This document shows, in pieces, positions 45,150 through 53,606 of a DNA stretch of 64,000 nt. Source of the DNA: Halieaceae bacterium (GTDB taxonomy: Bacteria > Pseudomonadota > Gammaproteobacteria > Pseudomonadales > Halieaceae); assembly GCA_902623175.1 (NCBI GenBank), contig CACNSR010000010.1, positions 1 to 64,000 on the forward strand. Reading direction: 5' to 3'. Below the pieces are notes generated by a model. That model did not search any database. It was not told the DNA's origin and saw nothing but the letters and a program-made list of their open reading frames with translations. The stretch's first letter is position 1. Each line of letters starts with the position of its first letter. The position numbers and the translations under genes were made by a program.

Positions 45150-45176
45150 TAAAGTTCCGGGGTCAGACGCCGATAT
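45150..45176 (+). promoter_or_regulatory. FliA (sigma28) promoter of flgM
   Basis: TAAAGTTC-N11-GCCGATAT, which matches TAAAGTTT-N11-GCCGATAA with one change in each box. Lies in the flgA-flgM gap, about 67 nt before the flgM start, so flgM has its own late promoter as in other flagellates. Confidence 0.88.
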
Positions 45177-45243
45177 TTTGATTGAAAAAGGACAATTCTG
45201 CTGCCGGGTCGTCTGGGTGGCAGGGTTAATAGGAGGTTGAGCG

Positions 45244-45549
45244 ATGCCCAGCATCACTGAAACTATGCGAAGCACGGTGCCGGAAGCAACCGGTAAAAAA
45301 GACCTGCGCGCAGAAAAAGCCTCGACCCCAACACCAGAATTGCAGAACCCTGAGGCCGATGCTGCATCGGGCGCGCCAGTTGATCAGGTTGAGCTAAGCG
45401 AGTCTGTTGAGCGCGCCATAGATGATGCTAAATTCGATGCTGCAAAAGTAGAAGCGTTACGGCTCGCCATTATGGAAGGCAATTACCCTCTCGACGCAAA
45501 ACGCATCGCAGAGAACATGCTCGATCTGGAGCGAATGATCGGTTCCTGA
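45244..45549 (+). CDS. flgM: Anti-sigma28 factor
   Basis: 101 residues. Binds FliA until the hook is complete and is then exported. Conserved C-terminal half: 'VDQVELSESVERAIDDAKFD', 'AAKVEALRLAIMEGNYPLDA' and 'RIAENMLDLERMI'. Strong AGGAGG ribosome site. Followed after 24 nt by flgN. Confidence 0.92.
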   Translation: MPSITETMRSTVPEATGKKDLRAEKASTPTPELQNPEADAASGAPVDQVELSESVERAIDDAKFDAAKVEALRLAIMEGNYPLDAKRIAENMLDLERMIGS

Positions 45550-45573
45550 AGCAGCCCGCGTCTCCCCGCTTAC

Positions 45574-46017
45574 ATGACTCCAACTCAGCAGAATCCTAGC
45601 GCGGATATGCTTCGTGATGGGATGCACAAGGCCAACGCACTTGCCGCTTTATTGCAGGAAGAACTGGCACTTCTAACAGCGGGAGACATAGACAGCTTCG
45701 AGGCGCTTCAGAGCCGGAAAGCCGAGATCCTGGAATCATTGTCAGCTCTAGTGCCCACCCTGTCTGGCGAGGTCCCGATAGAAGAAGGGCCCGATGCCGG
45801 CACGAGCACCGCACTGATAGACGATATCAAGGAGGTTCTTGCGACCTGCCGCGATGTTCACCTAAAGAACGCTATTTTGATTGATCGAAAAATAGAGGCA
45901 ACGCGTTCCGCACTAGAGGTCTTAAGGTCAAGCCGATCGGCGGACACAGGTGAGACTTACGACAAGCTCGGCAGAATCAAACGGGGTTATAGCCGAGACA
46001 GACAGACCGACGTCTAA
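45574..46017 (+). CDS. flgN: Export chaperone for FlgK/FlgL
   Basis: 147 residues, helical. Family pattern 'ALAALLQEELALLTAGDIDS' and 'FEALQSRKAEILESLSALV', plus 'DVHLKNAILIDRKIEATRSA' and the C-terminal 'YDKLGRIKRGYSRDR'. Position directly after flgM supports the call. Confidence 0.85.
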   Translation: MTPTQQNPSADMLRDGMHKANALAALLQEELALLTAGDIDSFEALQSRKAEILESLSALVPTLSGEVPIEEGPDAGTSTALIDDIKEVLATCRDVHLKNAILIDRKIEATRSALEVLRSSRSADTGETYDKLGRIKRGYSRDRQTDV

Positions 46018-46037
46018 CTCCCCCCGCAATCTCTGCT

Positions 46038-46061
46038 GGGCTAACTAGCCCCTTCCGGGCT
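46038..46061. terminator. Overlapping hairpins between convergent flgN and flhX
   Basis: GGGCT-AACT-AGCCC and AGCCC-CTTCC-GGGCT overlap, so two alternative 5-bp hairpins can form. No T-run follows on either strand, so the termination role is uncertain. The flhX stop lies inside. Confidence 0.35.
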
Positions 46062-46317
46062 CATCACCTCTCAGCCAGAAAACCCAAGACAGAACCACTG
46101 CAACAGCGCGATATAGAGACTCAGGCACTTCTTCACCGATGTCTACGCCGCTAAGCAAACGTTGCAGGGTTTCGTCTTCGATAACAGGTAGCCCCAATTC
46201 AAACGCGGCATCAATGATCGACATCGCCTCTTCACCCTCGCCTTTCGCAAGAATGCTAGGTGCCTCTCGCTTTCCGTACTCAAGCGCGATGGCCTTGATT
46301 TCATCGAGTTCTCTCAT
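46045..46317 (-). CDS. FlhB C-terminal-domain-like protein (FlhX/YlqH type)
   Basis: 90 residues that match the cytoplasmic FlhB domain only: 'ALEYGKREAPSILAKGEGEE', 'FELGLPVIEDETLQRLLSGV', 'IGEEVPESLYRAVAVVLSWV'. It lacks the N-P-x-H cleavage motif and membrane spans, as in Helicobacter FlhX and Bacillus YlqH. It overlaps the adjacent FliK-like gene by 4 nt, a pairing also seen as ylqG-ylqH. Confidence 0.82.
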   Translation of the reverse strand: MRELDEIKAIALEYGKREAPSILAKGEGEEAMSIIDAAFELGLPVIEDETLQRLLSGVDIGEEVPESLYRAVAVVLSWVFWLRGDEPGRG

Positions 46318-47384
46318 ACCGACGAGTCCAACCGGTCGCCCAATCCCGAGACAGGGGATACGCTGAGGGGCTCCCTAAGGGTATCTCGAGCCTGGTTGAA
46401 GACAGCAAAGTGCTCGAGCTGTAGGCCAAAGTCCGCCACCTCTGCAAACAGCTCTGCACGGGAATCTCGCGCACGGGCAAATACGGTCGGGTCCGTTAAC
46501 CAGGCATCAAGGGTCACCCTGTTGGCAGGCGCGTGCTCTACTCGCAACCACACATCAGAGTTCTCAGCGAACTGGGTATAAAAATTAATGATCCACGTTG
46601 GGCTGCCTGGCGGATTGCCCCTGGGCCCTCGCTGCAGATTAAGCTCTACAGGCGCGCCATTTAGCCAGGCCAGAATATCGGCATTGATGACATCGGAGCG
46701 CAATGCTGCAACCAAGCGATCTTGGCGGTTATCAATCTCGGTCAGAAGCCCTCTGGCACGCTCCTTGGTGGCCTGATCTGTGCCAAAGCCCAACAAGCGC
46801 ATGAGTAATGAGGGCAGCGCCGCCTCACGAGCACCGCCCTCGCTCAGAGGCGGCAATTGCAGCACACCACCCCGAACCAAAAGCTCCCTAGCGCGAGCAA
46901 TTTGCGCCTCAATCGACATCGCCGGGCTCAATATCAGCCCTATTCCAGCGAAAGCGGCGGCGAGCGAAGCAGGCATAGCCCGAATTGAATCGGGATTCAT
47001 TAATTGCTGGAGTACAGAAGCTGGCGTACCTGAAAATTGCGTCGTAGCCGGCGTGGCGGTGGCGGTGGTTGGCGGAGTAGGCGTGGCAGCAGCGGCTGGC
47101 ACCGGGCGCAAAACCGTCGCGCCATCAGGCGTCAACTGCACCCTGAAGAAGATACTTTGGCCTGCGTAACGTCTGAAAAAATCGGGGGCCAGCAGCGGTT
47201 GCGCTACACCGGCTAAATTAATGAACAGCTGTCCTCGATCAATCGATACCAGCCCTTTCACAATCTGAAAGTTGGCAAGCCCTAATTCCCGTGGCCCTGG
47301 CTGATCGATGCGCAAGCTCGCCGTGCCCTCCAGAAAAATGGGGGTCGGGCGTACCGTCATATTAAGGAGCTCTGGCCCAAGCAT
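46314..47384 (-). CDS. Second FliK-like hook-length control protein
   Basis: 356 residues. N-terminal beta-rich domain ('LGLANFQIVKGLVSIDRGQL'), a Pro/Ala/Thr linker at ~95-125, and a C-terminal FliK-like domain ('LNLQRGPRGNPPGSPTWIIN', 'VWLRVEHAPANRVTLDAWLT'). Identified partly by its coupling to the FlhX-type gene. It is distinct from the main fliK at the right end of the window. The order suggests it belongs to the flgP operon, 32 nt after the LysM gene. Confidence 0.65.
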   Translation of the reverse strand: MLGPELLNMTVRPTPIFLEGTASLRIDQPGPRELGLANFQIVKGLVSIDRGQLFINLAGVAQPLLAPDFFRRYAGQSIFFRVQLTPDGATVLRPVPAAAATPTPPTTATATPATTQFSGTPASVLQQLMNPDSIRAMPASLAAAFAGIGLILSPAMSIEAQIARARELLVRGGVLQLPPLSEGGAREAALPSLLMRLLGFGTDQATKERARGLLTEIDNRQDRLVAALRSDVINADILAWLNGAPVELNLQRGPRGNPPGSPTWIINFYTQFAENSDVWLRVEHAPANRVTLDAWLTDPTVFARARDSRAELFAEVADFGLQLEHFAVFNQARDTLREPLSVSPVSGLGDRLDSSV

Positions 47385-47416
47385 CGCGCGGTTACTCGAG
47401 GGTTAATCGGTGCTCA

Positions 47417-47890
47417 CTATGGAAAGCGAATCCAGTCCTCATCGCTTGAACGATGTTGTTGGCGATCTTTCTTACCCGGCACGACATAGGCCATAACGTC
47501 TGCCACCGTAGGCATACGTAAGTTGGCGCCTGCCATCATCCAATGGGCATTTCCCCGACGAAACGCCGCCTTATTATTCTTCACAATTACTTTTTTCATG
47601 ACATCATGGTTTACGCCCGTATCGCCCAGATGCACTGCCATGATTTCACTGAGTGTGTCCCCGGGCTGAACTTTGTACACGCCGTTGACGACCGAGCCGG
47701 CCGATGACGAGTACACTGAAGCACTCACTCCAGAAGGCGTTTTTGCTTCAAAGTCGTTCTCGCCGATAAACGCTCGCAGACGAGCGACATCGTTATCTGA
47801 AATAACGGATTGAGCCCACGTAATCTGTGCGACCGTAAGGGTTATCAGAGTAACGCAAGCAGTTAACCATGTGCGAACAATTATTTTCAT
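47417..47890 (-). CDS. Periplasmic LysM/FimV-core domain protein
   Basis: 157 residues. A signal peptide ('TACVTLITLTVAQITWAQS') is followed after ~45 residues by a LysM of the FimV type: 'YKVQPGDTLSEIMAVHLGDT' and 'KAAFRRGNAHWMMAGANLRM'. No membrane anchor and no long acidic region, so it is much shorter than FimV/HubP. LysM binds peptidoglycan. Located between flgT and the FliK-like gene, so a role in the outer part of the basal body is likely; exact function unknown. Confidence 0.7.
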   Translation of the reverse strand: MKIIVRTWLTACVTLITLTVAQITWAQSVISDNDVARLRAFIGENDFEAKTPSGVSASVYSSSAGSVVNGVYKVQPGDTLSEIMAVHLGDTGVNHDVMKKVIVKNNKAAFRRGNAHWMMAGANLRMPTVADVMAYVVPGKKDRQQHRSSDEDWIRFP

Positions 47891-47904
47891 GTTTGCTTTC
47901 CTTT

Positions 47905-49068
47905 TTAAGGCAAAGTACCCAACAGTTCTCCCTGAGATACGAGCGCGCCCTCCCCGGCAGGCAGGGGCTCAGCCTGTGCCCGATTGTCGTCTGCTCGAAC
48001 CACCTTCAACATCAGCAGAGTATCCAGCGTCATATCACTCACAACGTTATTCACCATGAGTTCGCGGTCACCCACCAGTAACCAGGTGCCCTCTGTGACT
48101 CCACGCATTCGTCCGGCGTCAACACTGAAGCGATCTGGCCCGTCTCGGCTGACCATAAACAAACGAGGCAAACACTTGGTCGCATCGGTAAACTCCCCGG
48201 TAGCGTCTGATACCCAATCTGCGAGATCTTCCTGGTCTTGCTCCATCACCCACTCACCTGACTGAAAGGCGCGGTATGCCCCGGTATTAACCAAGGCTTG
48301 AAAATCACCCAGCGGGCTTCTCGCCGCTGGCTGCGCGAATGAGAGCGTAATCGCGAACTTTACGGGCTTGGACTTGGACGAAATGACATAGATCATCGAC
48401 GACAGACCGGGATGATTGATGTAGAAATCATTCTCTTCCCGATCGTCTACAAGCATTCGCACAGACACCGATACGGCAAAGTCCGGCGCAGGACCGTCTG
48501 ACCAGTCTCCGACCAGCGCCCGCGCATAAGTTGTGTTCTGATAGCTGTCGGGCTTTGGACCTACGGGCGCGAGCACACGGAAGCCTTCAGCACTAAGGCT
48601 CCGCTCCAGAGCTGAAACCAGTAGTACCTCTTGTTGTTGCTGTAGCGTGCCCTCGGAGGCTTGCCTAATCGGGGGAGACACCAACCGAATCGCCACTACG
48701 CCAGAATTGCGGCCTTGGTCCGTCCAAAGTTGGCAACGCGCTGCGTCGGACACCTGCGCAGCCTCCAGAGACTGCTCACCGCCCATGGCGTCCAGATAGC
48801 TCTCAACCTGCACACCCCGCACATCCGCCTCGCTGGAGAACATGGCGCGCTCATGTAATCGGCCCTGGTCATCAATGTAGGCAACCCCCTTCACACGCGC
48901 CCCTGATTCCAATGCCGCATCCAGAGCGCGCTGCTTGAAGGCAGAAAGATACGCAGAAGCCTCCGCATCATTGAACAATGCCTGGGAGCCATCCTGTGAC
49001 CAAACAGTAGGGGTCTTCAGGATACAGCTGCCGATCAACCAGATCGCTAAAAACTTCCCACTTTCCAC
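47905..49068 (-). CDS. flgT: FlgT-like H-ring assembly protein
   Basis: 387 residues with a signal peptide ('AIWLIGSCILKTPTVWSQ'). The N-terminal domain resembles FlgT ('ALDAALESGARVKGVAYIDD'), the middle has 'ALVGDWSDGPAPDFAVSVSV' and the C-terminal domain 'RFSVDAGRMRGVTEGTWLLV'. FlgT builds the H-ring around the LP ring of Vibrio-type polar motors. Sits 18 nt after flgP, matching the flgOPT arrangement; flgO was not found. Confidence 0.72.
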   Translation of the reverse strand: MESGKFLAIWLIGSCILKTPTVWSQDGSQALFNDAEASAYLSAFKQRALDAALESGARVKGVAYIDDQGRLHERAMFSSEADVRGVQVESYLDAMGGEQSLEAAQVSDAARCQLWTDQGRNSGVVAIRLVSPPIRQASEGTLQQQQEVLLVSALERSLSAEGFRVLAPVGPKPDSYQNTTYARALVGDWSDGPAPDFAVSVSVRMLVDDREENDFYINHPGLSSMIYVISSKSKPVKFAITLSFAQPAARSPLGDFQALVNTGAYRAFQSGEWVMEQDQEDLADWVSDATGEFTDATKCLPRLFMVSRDGPDRFSVDAGRMRGVTEGTWLLVGDRELMVNNVVSDMTLDTLLMLKVVRADDNRAQAEPLPAGEGALVSQGELLGTLP

Positions 49069-49086
49069 GTGAAATGCTCCGCCCTA

Positions 49087-49572
49087 TCAGGACCTCGATG
49101 CCATTACGGCGCGCTCGAGGTACAGCACTCTCAGGTCATTAACGATACTCTTATCAAGCGACATTGTGACCTCATAAGTATCGGTGCCGCGCGGCTCAAT
49201 TTGCACCAAATTGGCACCGTAAACAACGCCCTCTACCCGTGCGCGAAAACTATCGCTGCGAACGACCATGTCAGCCACGGTTGTCGTGGAATCGAGGTAC
49301 TGACCATAAACCTGCTCTGTCAAGCCTCTGTACGCATCGAGTTTGGCCGCGCGGATCGCCAGCAATCTCCGCTGGGCGGGGATATCGCTAGGCTGCACAT
49401 CGATCACCGCATACCCGGTAGCCGTCAGCGTATCTCGTCGCTCAACCATGGGCTCGACAAACGATGCGTCTGGCTCAAAATTCAAATAAGCCAGCGTTTC
49501 GAGCGTTTCGCAGCCGTTAAGTAAAGCAAAAACCAGAAGTGCCGACCATCCAATAAAAAATTTGCGCATCAC
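49087..49572 (-). CDS. flgP: FlgP/LPP20-family outer-membrane lipoprotein
   Basis: 161 residues. Lipobox L-N-G-C in 'VFALLNGCETLE'. Family core: 'ATGYAVIDVQPSDIPAQRRL', 'AIRAAKLDAYRGLTEQVYGQ' and 'VVYGANLVQIEPRGTDTYEV'. FlgP forms disk or H-ring material around polar flagellar motors. First gene of its operon, with a sigma28 promoter about 100 nt upstream. Confidence 0.82.
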   Translation of the reverse strand: MMRKFFIGWSALLVFALLNGCETLETLAYLNFEPDASFVEPMVERRDTLTATGYAVIDVQPSDIPAQRRLLAIRAAKLDAYRGLTEQVYGQYLDSTTTVADMVVRSDSFRARVEGVVYGANLVQIEPRGTDTYEVTMSLDKSIVNDLRVLYLERAVMASRS

Positions 49573-49672
49573 GTTCCTCCAGGCTGCCGCCTACCTTCTC
49601 TTGACAGTGACAGACTGGGTACAACCAGCTACTGCTGGGTGCGTCCTTTTTTCGGTCACGCTCTGAAGTGAA

Positions 49673-49699
49673 TTATCGGCCAATTCAGGCCGTGCTTTA
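49673..49699 (-). promoter_or_regulatory. FliA (sigma28) promoter of the flgP operon
   Basis: Minus strand TAAAGCAC-N11-GCCGATAA: the -35 core TAAA, exact spacing and a perfect -10. The next gene on this strand is flgP, with its start about 100 nt downstream. Confidence 0.88.
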
Positions 49700-49784
49700 C
49701 CCTTGTCAAACGGATTAGATAAGCCGAACCCACCGCTGCGGATAATCAATTTTCAGGGAAAGAACCATTTCGTCTCGCCAAACT

Positions 49785-49800
49785 TGGTACGGAACTTGCA
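49785..49800 (+). promoter_or_regulatory. Sigma54 promoter of flhA
   Basis: TGGTACGGAACTTGCA matches TGGCACG-N4-TTGCA with one mismatch (T for C) and correct 10-nt GG-GC spacing. Lies 54 nt before the flhA start. Confidence 0.85.
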
Positions 49801-49854
49801 GCCACTGTAGCTACCAGTGGCCAAATTGGCTGAAATTAAGGGAGGTAGCGGACT

Positions 49855-51975
49855 GTGGAAGCCATGCTGTCAAATTTCCGACAGTTTTCCGACCGCTTAA
49901 CGTGGTTCAGCGCGAAAAGTGTCGGTGCGCCGACACTGGTGCTGCTCATTCTGGCGCTATTGGTTGTGCCATTACCCGCTTTTGTACTCGACGTTCTGTT
50001 CACATTCAACATTATGGTCGGTCTGTTAATGGTGATGATCACCCTTAACACGCGGAAGCCGCTCGAATTCTCATCCTTCCCATCTGTCCTGCTGATCGCC
50101 ACCTTGCTGCGGCTAGGGCTGAACGTGGCCTCGACACGGGTCGTGCTCGTGGAAGGGCACACTGGCACCGACGCGGCGGGTAAAGTCATTGAGTCTTTCG
50201 GTGAGTTTGTAATTGCGGGTAACTATGTTGTCGGTTTCATCATTTTCTTGATCTTGATGATCATCAACTTCATCGTGGTGACCAAAGGTGCTGGCAGAGT
50301 ATCCGAGGTTATCGCGCGCTTCACTCTGGATTCTATGCCGGGCAAGCAGATGGCGATTGACGCGGATCTTAATGCGGGCATTATCGATCAGGAAGCGGCC
50401 AAGCAACGCCGAAACGAGCTCACTCAGGAGTCCGACTTTTACGGTTCGATGGACGGTGCATCGAAGTTCGTTCGCGGTGATGCCATCGCCGGCATCCTCA
50501 TTCTGATTATCAATATCGTTGGCGGTTTGATCGTCGGCACGACACAGCATGATCTGAACCTGAGCGAAGCAGGGCGGATATACGTATTGCTGACCATTGG
50601 TGATGGTCTGGTCGCCCAGATCCCCTCTCTTCTTTTGTCACTCTCGACCGCCATTCTGGTCACACGGGTGACTACCGATGAAAGTATGACAGAGCAGGCG
50701 TCCAAGCAGGTCGCAGATGCTAATGGTGTATTCATTGCCTCTGGAATTGTGACGCTCCTGGGGCTCGTCCCAGGTATGCCCCACTTTGTCTTCTTGCCCC
50801 TGGGTGCTGCTGGCATTGGTCTGGGCTACTACATCAGGCAGCAGGCAGCTGAGCAACAAAAAAAGGCCGTGAACGCCGAGGCAGCCGCCGAGGTCGAACC
50901 CGCCAATCGTGAGTTAGATTGGGAGGATATTGATCAGGTAGAAGTCATTGCACTGGACATTGGCTACGGATTGGTGCCGCTTGCCAATACGCAATCAGGT
51001 GGGCAACTGTTGACGCGGATCCGTGGCATTCGCAAGAAGCTCTCTGCCGAATTAGGTTTTCTGATTCAGCCGATTCGAATCAGGGATAATCTCGACCTCA
51101 AGCCCGAGGTCTATCAAATCTCCCTTCACGGGGTCGTCCGCGGCTCCGGTGACGTGCGTGTCGGCAAGCTGCTTGCGATCAACGGCTCAGACACGCCCGC
51201 GCCCATTGAAGGGGAGCCGACAACCGAGCCCGCTTTTGGACTGGATGCGCTGTGGATTGAGTCATCCCAAGCTGAATTGGCCCGAGGGCTAGGCTACACA
51301 GTAGTCGACGCACCCACGGCTATAGCTACCCACATAAATGCCGTCATTCGAGAGAGCGCCAGCGAGCTACTGGGCCAGGACGAAACTCAGCAACTTCTTG
51401 ACAAGGTCGCTATTCGCTATCCAAAGCTGGTGAGCAGTTTGGTGCCAGATTTGCTGCCGCTTTCGACAGTGACACAGGTGCTGCAGAATCTTTTGGCTGA
51501 ATCCGTGCCGGTTAAAGATATGCGAAATATCATCGATACACTGACAGCGCACGCCAAAGAGAACCAAGACGCTAGCCACCTCACCTCGCTGGTGAGACCT
51601 AAGCTGGGCAGGTTAATTTGTCAGCCGCTTGTGGATGAGACCGGCACGCTGACCGTGATCACGCTTGCGCCTGACCTGGAAAAACTGCTCGAGAGCAGTC
51701 ACGCCGGGACAGAAACCGATCACATTACGCTGGATCCGACGCTTGCCAACTCGATGATTGAGAGCTTGAGGGCAGAAGCAGAGAAGATACAGGATACCGG
51801 GACAGTCGCGACACTGGTGGTTTCTCCGGGATTAAGGAGCTGGATGTCTCGCTTCGTTCGCGTTCGCGTGCCAGATCTGACGGTGCTCTCCTACACCGAG
51901 ATACCTGATGATCAACGCATCCAAGTACAGTCTAGCATCGGTGGAGAGACGGCCATCGAAGGGGAAACGGAGTAA
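49855..51975 (+). CDS. flhA: Flagellar export gate protein FlhA
   Basis: 706 residues. Membrane half with 'VGAPTLVLLILALLVVPLPA' and the FHIPEP-family stretch 'SFPSVLLIATLLRLGLNVAS'; cytoplasmic half with 'EVIALDIGYGLVPLANTQSG'. Starts at GTG 49855, which has GGAGGT at the right distance; an ATG follows 9 nt later. Sigma54 promoter upstream. Confidence 0.96.
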   Translation: MEAMLSNFRQFSDRLTWFSAKSVGAPTLVLLILALLVVPLPAFVLDVLFTFNIMVGLLMVMITLNTRKPLEFSSFPSVLLIATLLRLGLNVASTRVVLVEGHTGTDAAGKVIESFGEFVIAGNYVVGFIIFLILMIINFIVVTKGAGRVSEVIARFTLDSMPGKQMAIDADLNAGIIDQEAAKQRRNELTQESDFYGSMDGASKFVRGDAIAGILILIINIVGGLIVGTTQHDLNLSEAGRIYVLLTIGDGLVAQIPSLLLSLSTAILVTRVTTDESMTEQASKQVADANGVFIASGIVTLLGLVPGMPHFVFLPLGAAGIGLGYYIRQQAAEQQKKAVNAEAAAEVEPANRELDWEDIDQVEVIALDIGYGLVPLANTQSGGQLLTRIRGIRKKLSAELGFLIQPIRIRDNLDLKPEVYQISLHGVVRGSGDVRVGKLLAINGSDTPAPIEGEPTTEPAFGLDALWIESSQAELARGLGYTVVDAPTAIATHINAVIRESASELLGQDETQQLLDKVAIRYPKLVSSLVPDLLPLSTVTQVLQNLLAESVPVKDMRNIIDTLTAHAKENQDASHLTSLVRPKLGRLICQPLVDETGTLTVITLAPDLEKLLESSHAGTETDHITLDPTLANSMIESLRAEAEKIQDTGTVATLVVSPGLRSWMSRFVRVRVPDLTVLSYTEIPDDQRIQVQSSIGGETAIEGETE

Positions 51976-51981
51976 TAGATC

Positions 51982-52767
51982 ATGCGACTTGAAGTATTAG
52001 AAGCGCCAGACCACAGCGCGTGTATGGAGCAACTGAGTAACCGCCACGGGGCTGATTGCTTGGTCGTGCACAGCTTTAGGGTCGACAGGCGTTACCGCGT
52101 TGTGGTGGCACTGGAAACTGAATCTCCTCAAAATGCTGATCTAGTGGAAACCGCAGTGAAAAACGTTGTTTCAGGCTCACGCCTTCGTTGGGATACCCTC
52201 GTCGATGGAGCGCCCACCTCCTCTGATGAGCAAATCGATAACAGGCCAGTTATTACAAATCTACCGAACCACGAAATAGCAGCACCAAACCCCGCACCCG
52301 AAATCAGCTCCGGTCTGTTGGAGCTTGCTGCCCGTGTGAAGGCGTTGGAGGCCGCTCACCAGCCTGCTGTCCTTGAACCCGAGTCCGAGGAGTTTCGAGC
52401 GGCAGTTTTTTCCGACGTACTCGCGGATGCCGTTGCACAGCGAGCGAGGGAGCCGGCACCAGGAGGTGAGGTGACCACGGCGGACAACTTGGCGCTTGGG
52501 AATACTTCCCCGGCACAAACCTCGATGGCGATATCCCGCTTCCCGTCACCGGTTAATGCACTAGTTGATCGAGTAGAGCCCTCTCTCTCGGTTACACTAG
52601 ATGACGCGGACTGGGCAGAGGAGGCTCCGATACCCAGAGTGTTTACCTCAGCGGGTGCAGAGGGCTTTGCAAGCCTGCTGATGGAATGTGTTGCCGATTC
52701 TCGGAAAAGCCTACCCCTTTCTGGCCAGACTCAGCTTAAAATGGCCGCAGGGCATAGTATCCTCTAG
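51982..52767 (+). CDS. FlhF-like protein lacking the GTPase (NG) domain
   Basis: 261 residues in the exact flhF position between flhA and flhG. The first ~45 residues follow the FlhF N-terminal domain: 'MRLEVLEAPDHSACMEQLSN', then 'GADCLVVHSFRVDRRYRVVV' (compare the usual M-K-[IV]-K-R-F ... L-G-x-D-A-[VI]-[IL]). The rest is a Pro/Ala/Glu-rich linker and a short helical tail. No P-loop (G-x4-G-K-T), no D-T-A-G and no T-K-x-D motif is present, and the next gene starts 50 nt later, so the SRP-type GTPase domain is absent rather than frameshifted. FlhF normally marks the pole for flagellar assembly. Confidence 0.65.
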   Translation: MRLEVLEAPDHSACMEQLSNRHGADCLVVHSFRVDRRYRVVVALETESPQNADLVETAVKNVVSGSRLRWDTLVDGAPTSSDEQIDNRPVITNLPNHEIAAPNPAPEISSGLLELAARVKALEAAHQPAVLEPESEEFRAAVFSDVLADAVAQRAREPAPGGEVTTADNLALGNTSPAQTSMAISRFPSPVNALVDRVEPSLSVTLDDADWAEEAPIPRVFTSAGAEGFASLLMECVADSRKSLPLSGQTQLKMAAGHSIL

Positions 52768-52817
52768 GTGACTGACCGACCCAGCGGGCGACACTCACAG
52801 AGACGAGAGACATTATC

Positions 52818-53603
52818 ATGCGTGTAATTGGTGTTACCAGCGGTAAGGGAGGTGTTGGCAAGACAACGGTCTCGGTGAACCTCGCTGCCGAGCTCGCCAA
52901 ACGCGGCAAGAAAGTGGTTTTACTCGATGGTGATCTGGGTCTAAGCAATGCTCAGATCCTTCTAAACGCCAGAGTAGAGTACAGCTACGGACACGTCCTG
53001 TCGGGTCAGAAGACCCTCGAAGAAATCATGGTGCAATCTGAATATGGCGTCACTTTGGTGCCAGGTTCCAGTGGGTCATCTGCGCTCGCAAGGCTGACAC
53101 GCCTGCAACTACTGGGTTTAATTCATGCGCTGTCAGCGCTAGATGACTGCGATTACCTCGTGGTGGATACCGCCGCGGGCATCAGTGACAATGTCACTGT
53201 CTTGTTTGGTGCCTGTGACATTAAACTGCTATTAATACAAAATGAGCCCTCGTCGATCGCTGATGCTTATGCGACGGTCAAAGTGTTACAGCAGGAGTTC
53301 AACCTCTCAGACATCATGCTGACGCCGGTTCAGGTGACCAACGAGAGAGAGTCTGAGAATATTCACAAGCGTATTAACAAAGTGACTGCGCAATTCCTCG
53401 GGCTATCTCTCGAGTATGCAACCGGGATTCGCAAAGACCCTGTCGTCCTCAACTCGGCAAGGCTTGGGCAACCGGCGATCCTTCACGCGCCAGAGAGCGA
53501 CATTGCCAAAGACATTAGACGACTGGTCGACGTGATCACCGAGGCAGCAAGCAAACCCGCCGGCTCCAGCGATATCAGGATATCGGTAGGCGCAAAGGGC
53601 TAG
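52818..53603 (+). CDS. flhG: MinD-like ATPase FlhG/FleN without the FlhF-activating N-terminus
   Basis: 261 residues. Deviant Walker A '[20 protein letters not shown]' begins at residue 8; '[20 protein letters not shown]' and '[20 protein letters not shown]' follow. FlhG limits flagellar number in polar flagellates. Typical FlhG starts with a D-Q-A-x-x-L-R helix that stimulates the FlhF GTPase; here the protein starts directly at the first beta-strand ('[12 protein letters not shown]'), and an in-frame TGA at 52773-52775 rules out an upstream start. Confidence 0.88.
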   Translation: MRVIGVTSGKGGVGKTTVSVNLAAELAKRGKKVVLLDGDLGLSNAQILLNARVEYSYGHVLSGQKTLEEIMVQSEYGVTLVPGSSGSSALARLTRLQLLGLIHALSALDDCDYLVVDTAAGISDNVTVLFGACDIKLLLIQNEPSSIADAYATVKVLQQEFNLSDIMLTPVQVTNERESENIHKRINKVTAQFLGLSLEYATGIRKDPVVLNSARLGQPAILHAPESDIAKDIRRLVDVITEAASKPAGSSDIRISVGAKG

Positions 53604-53606
53604 ACC

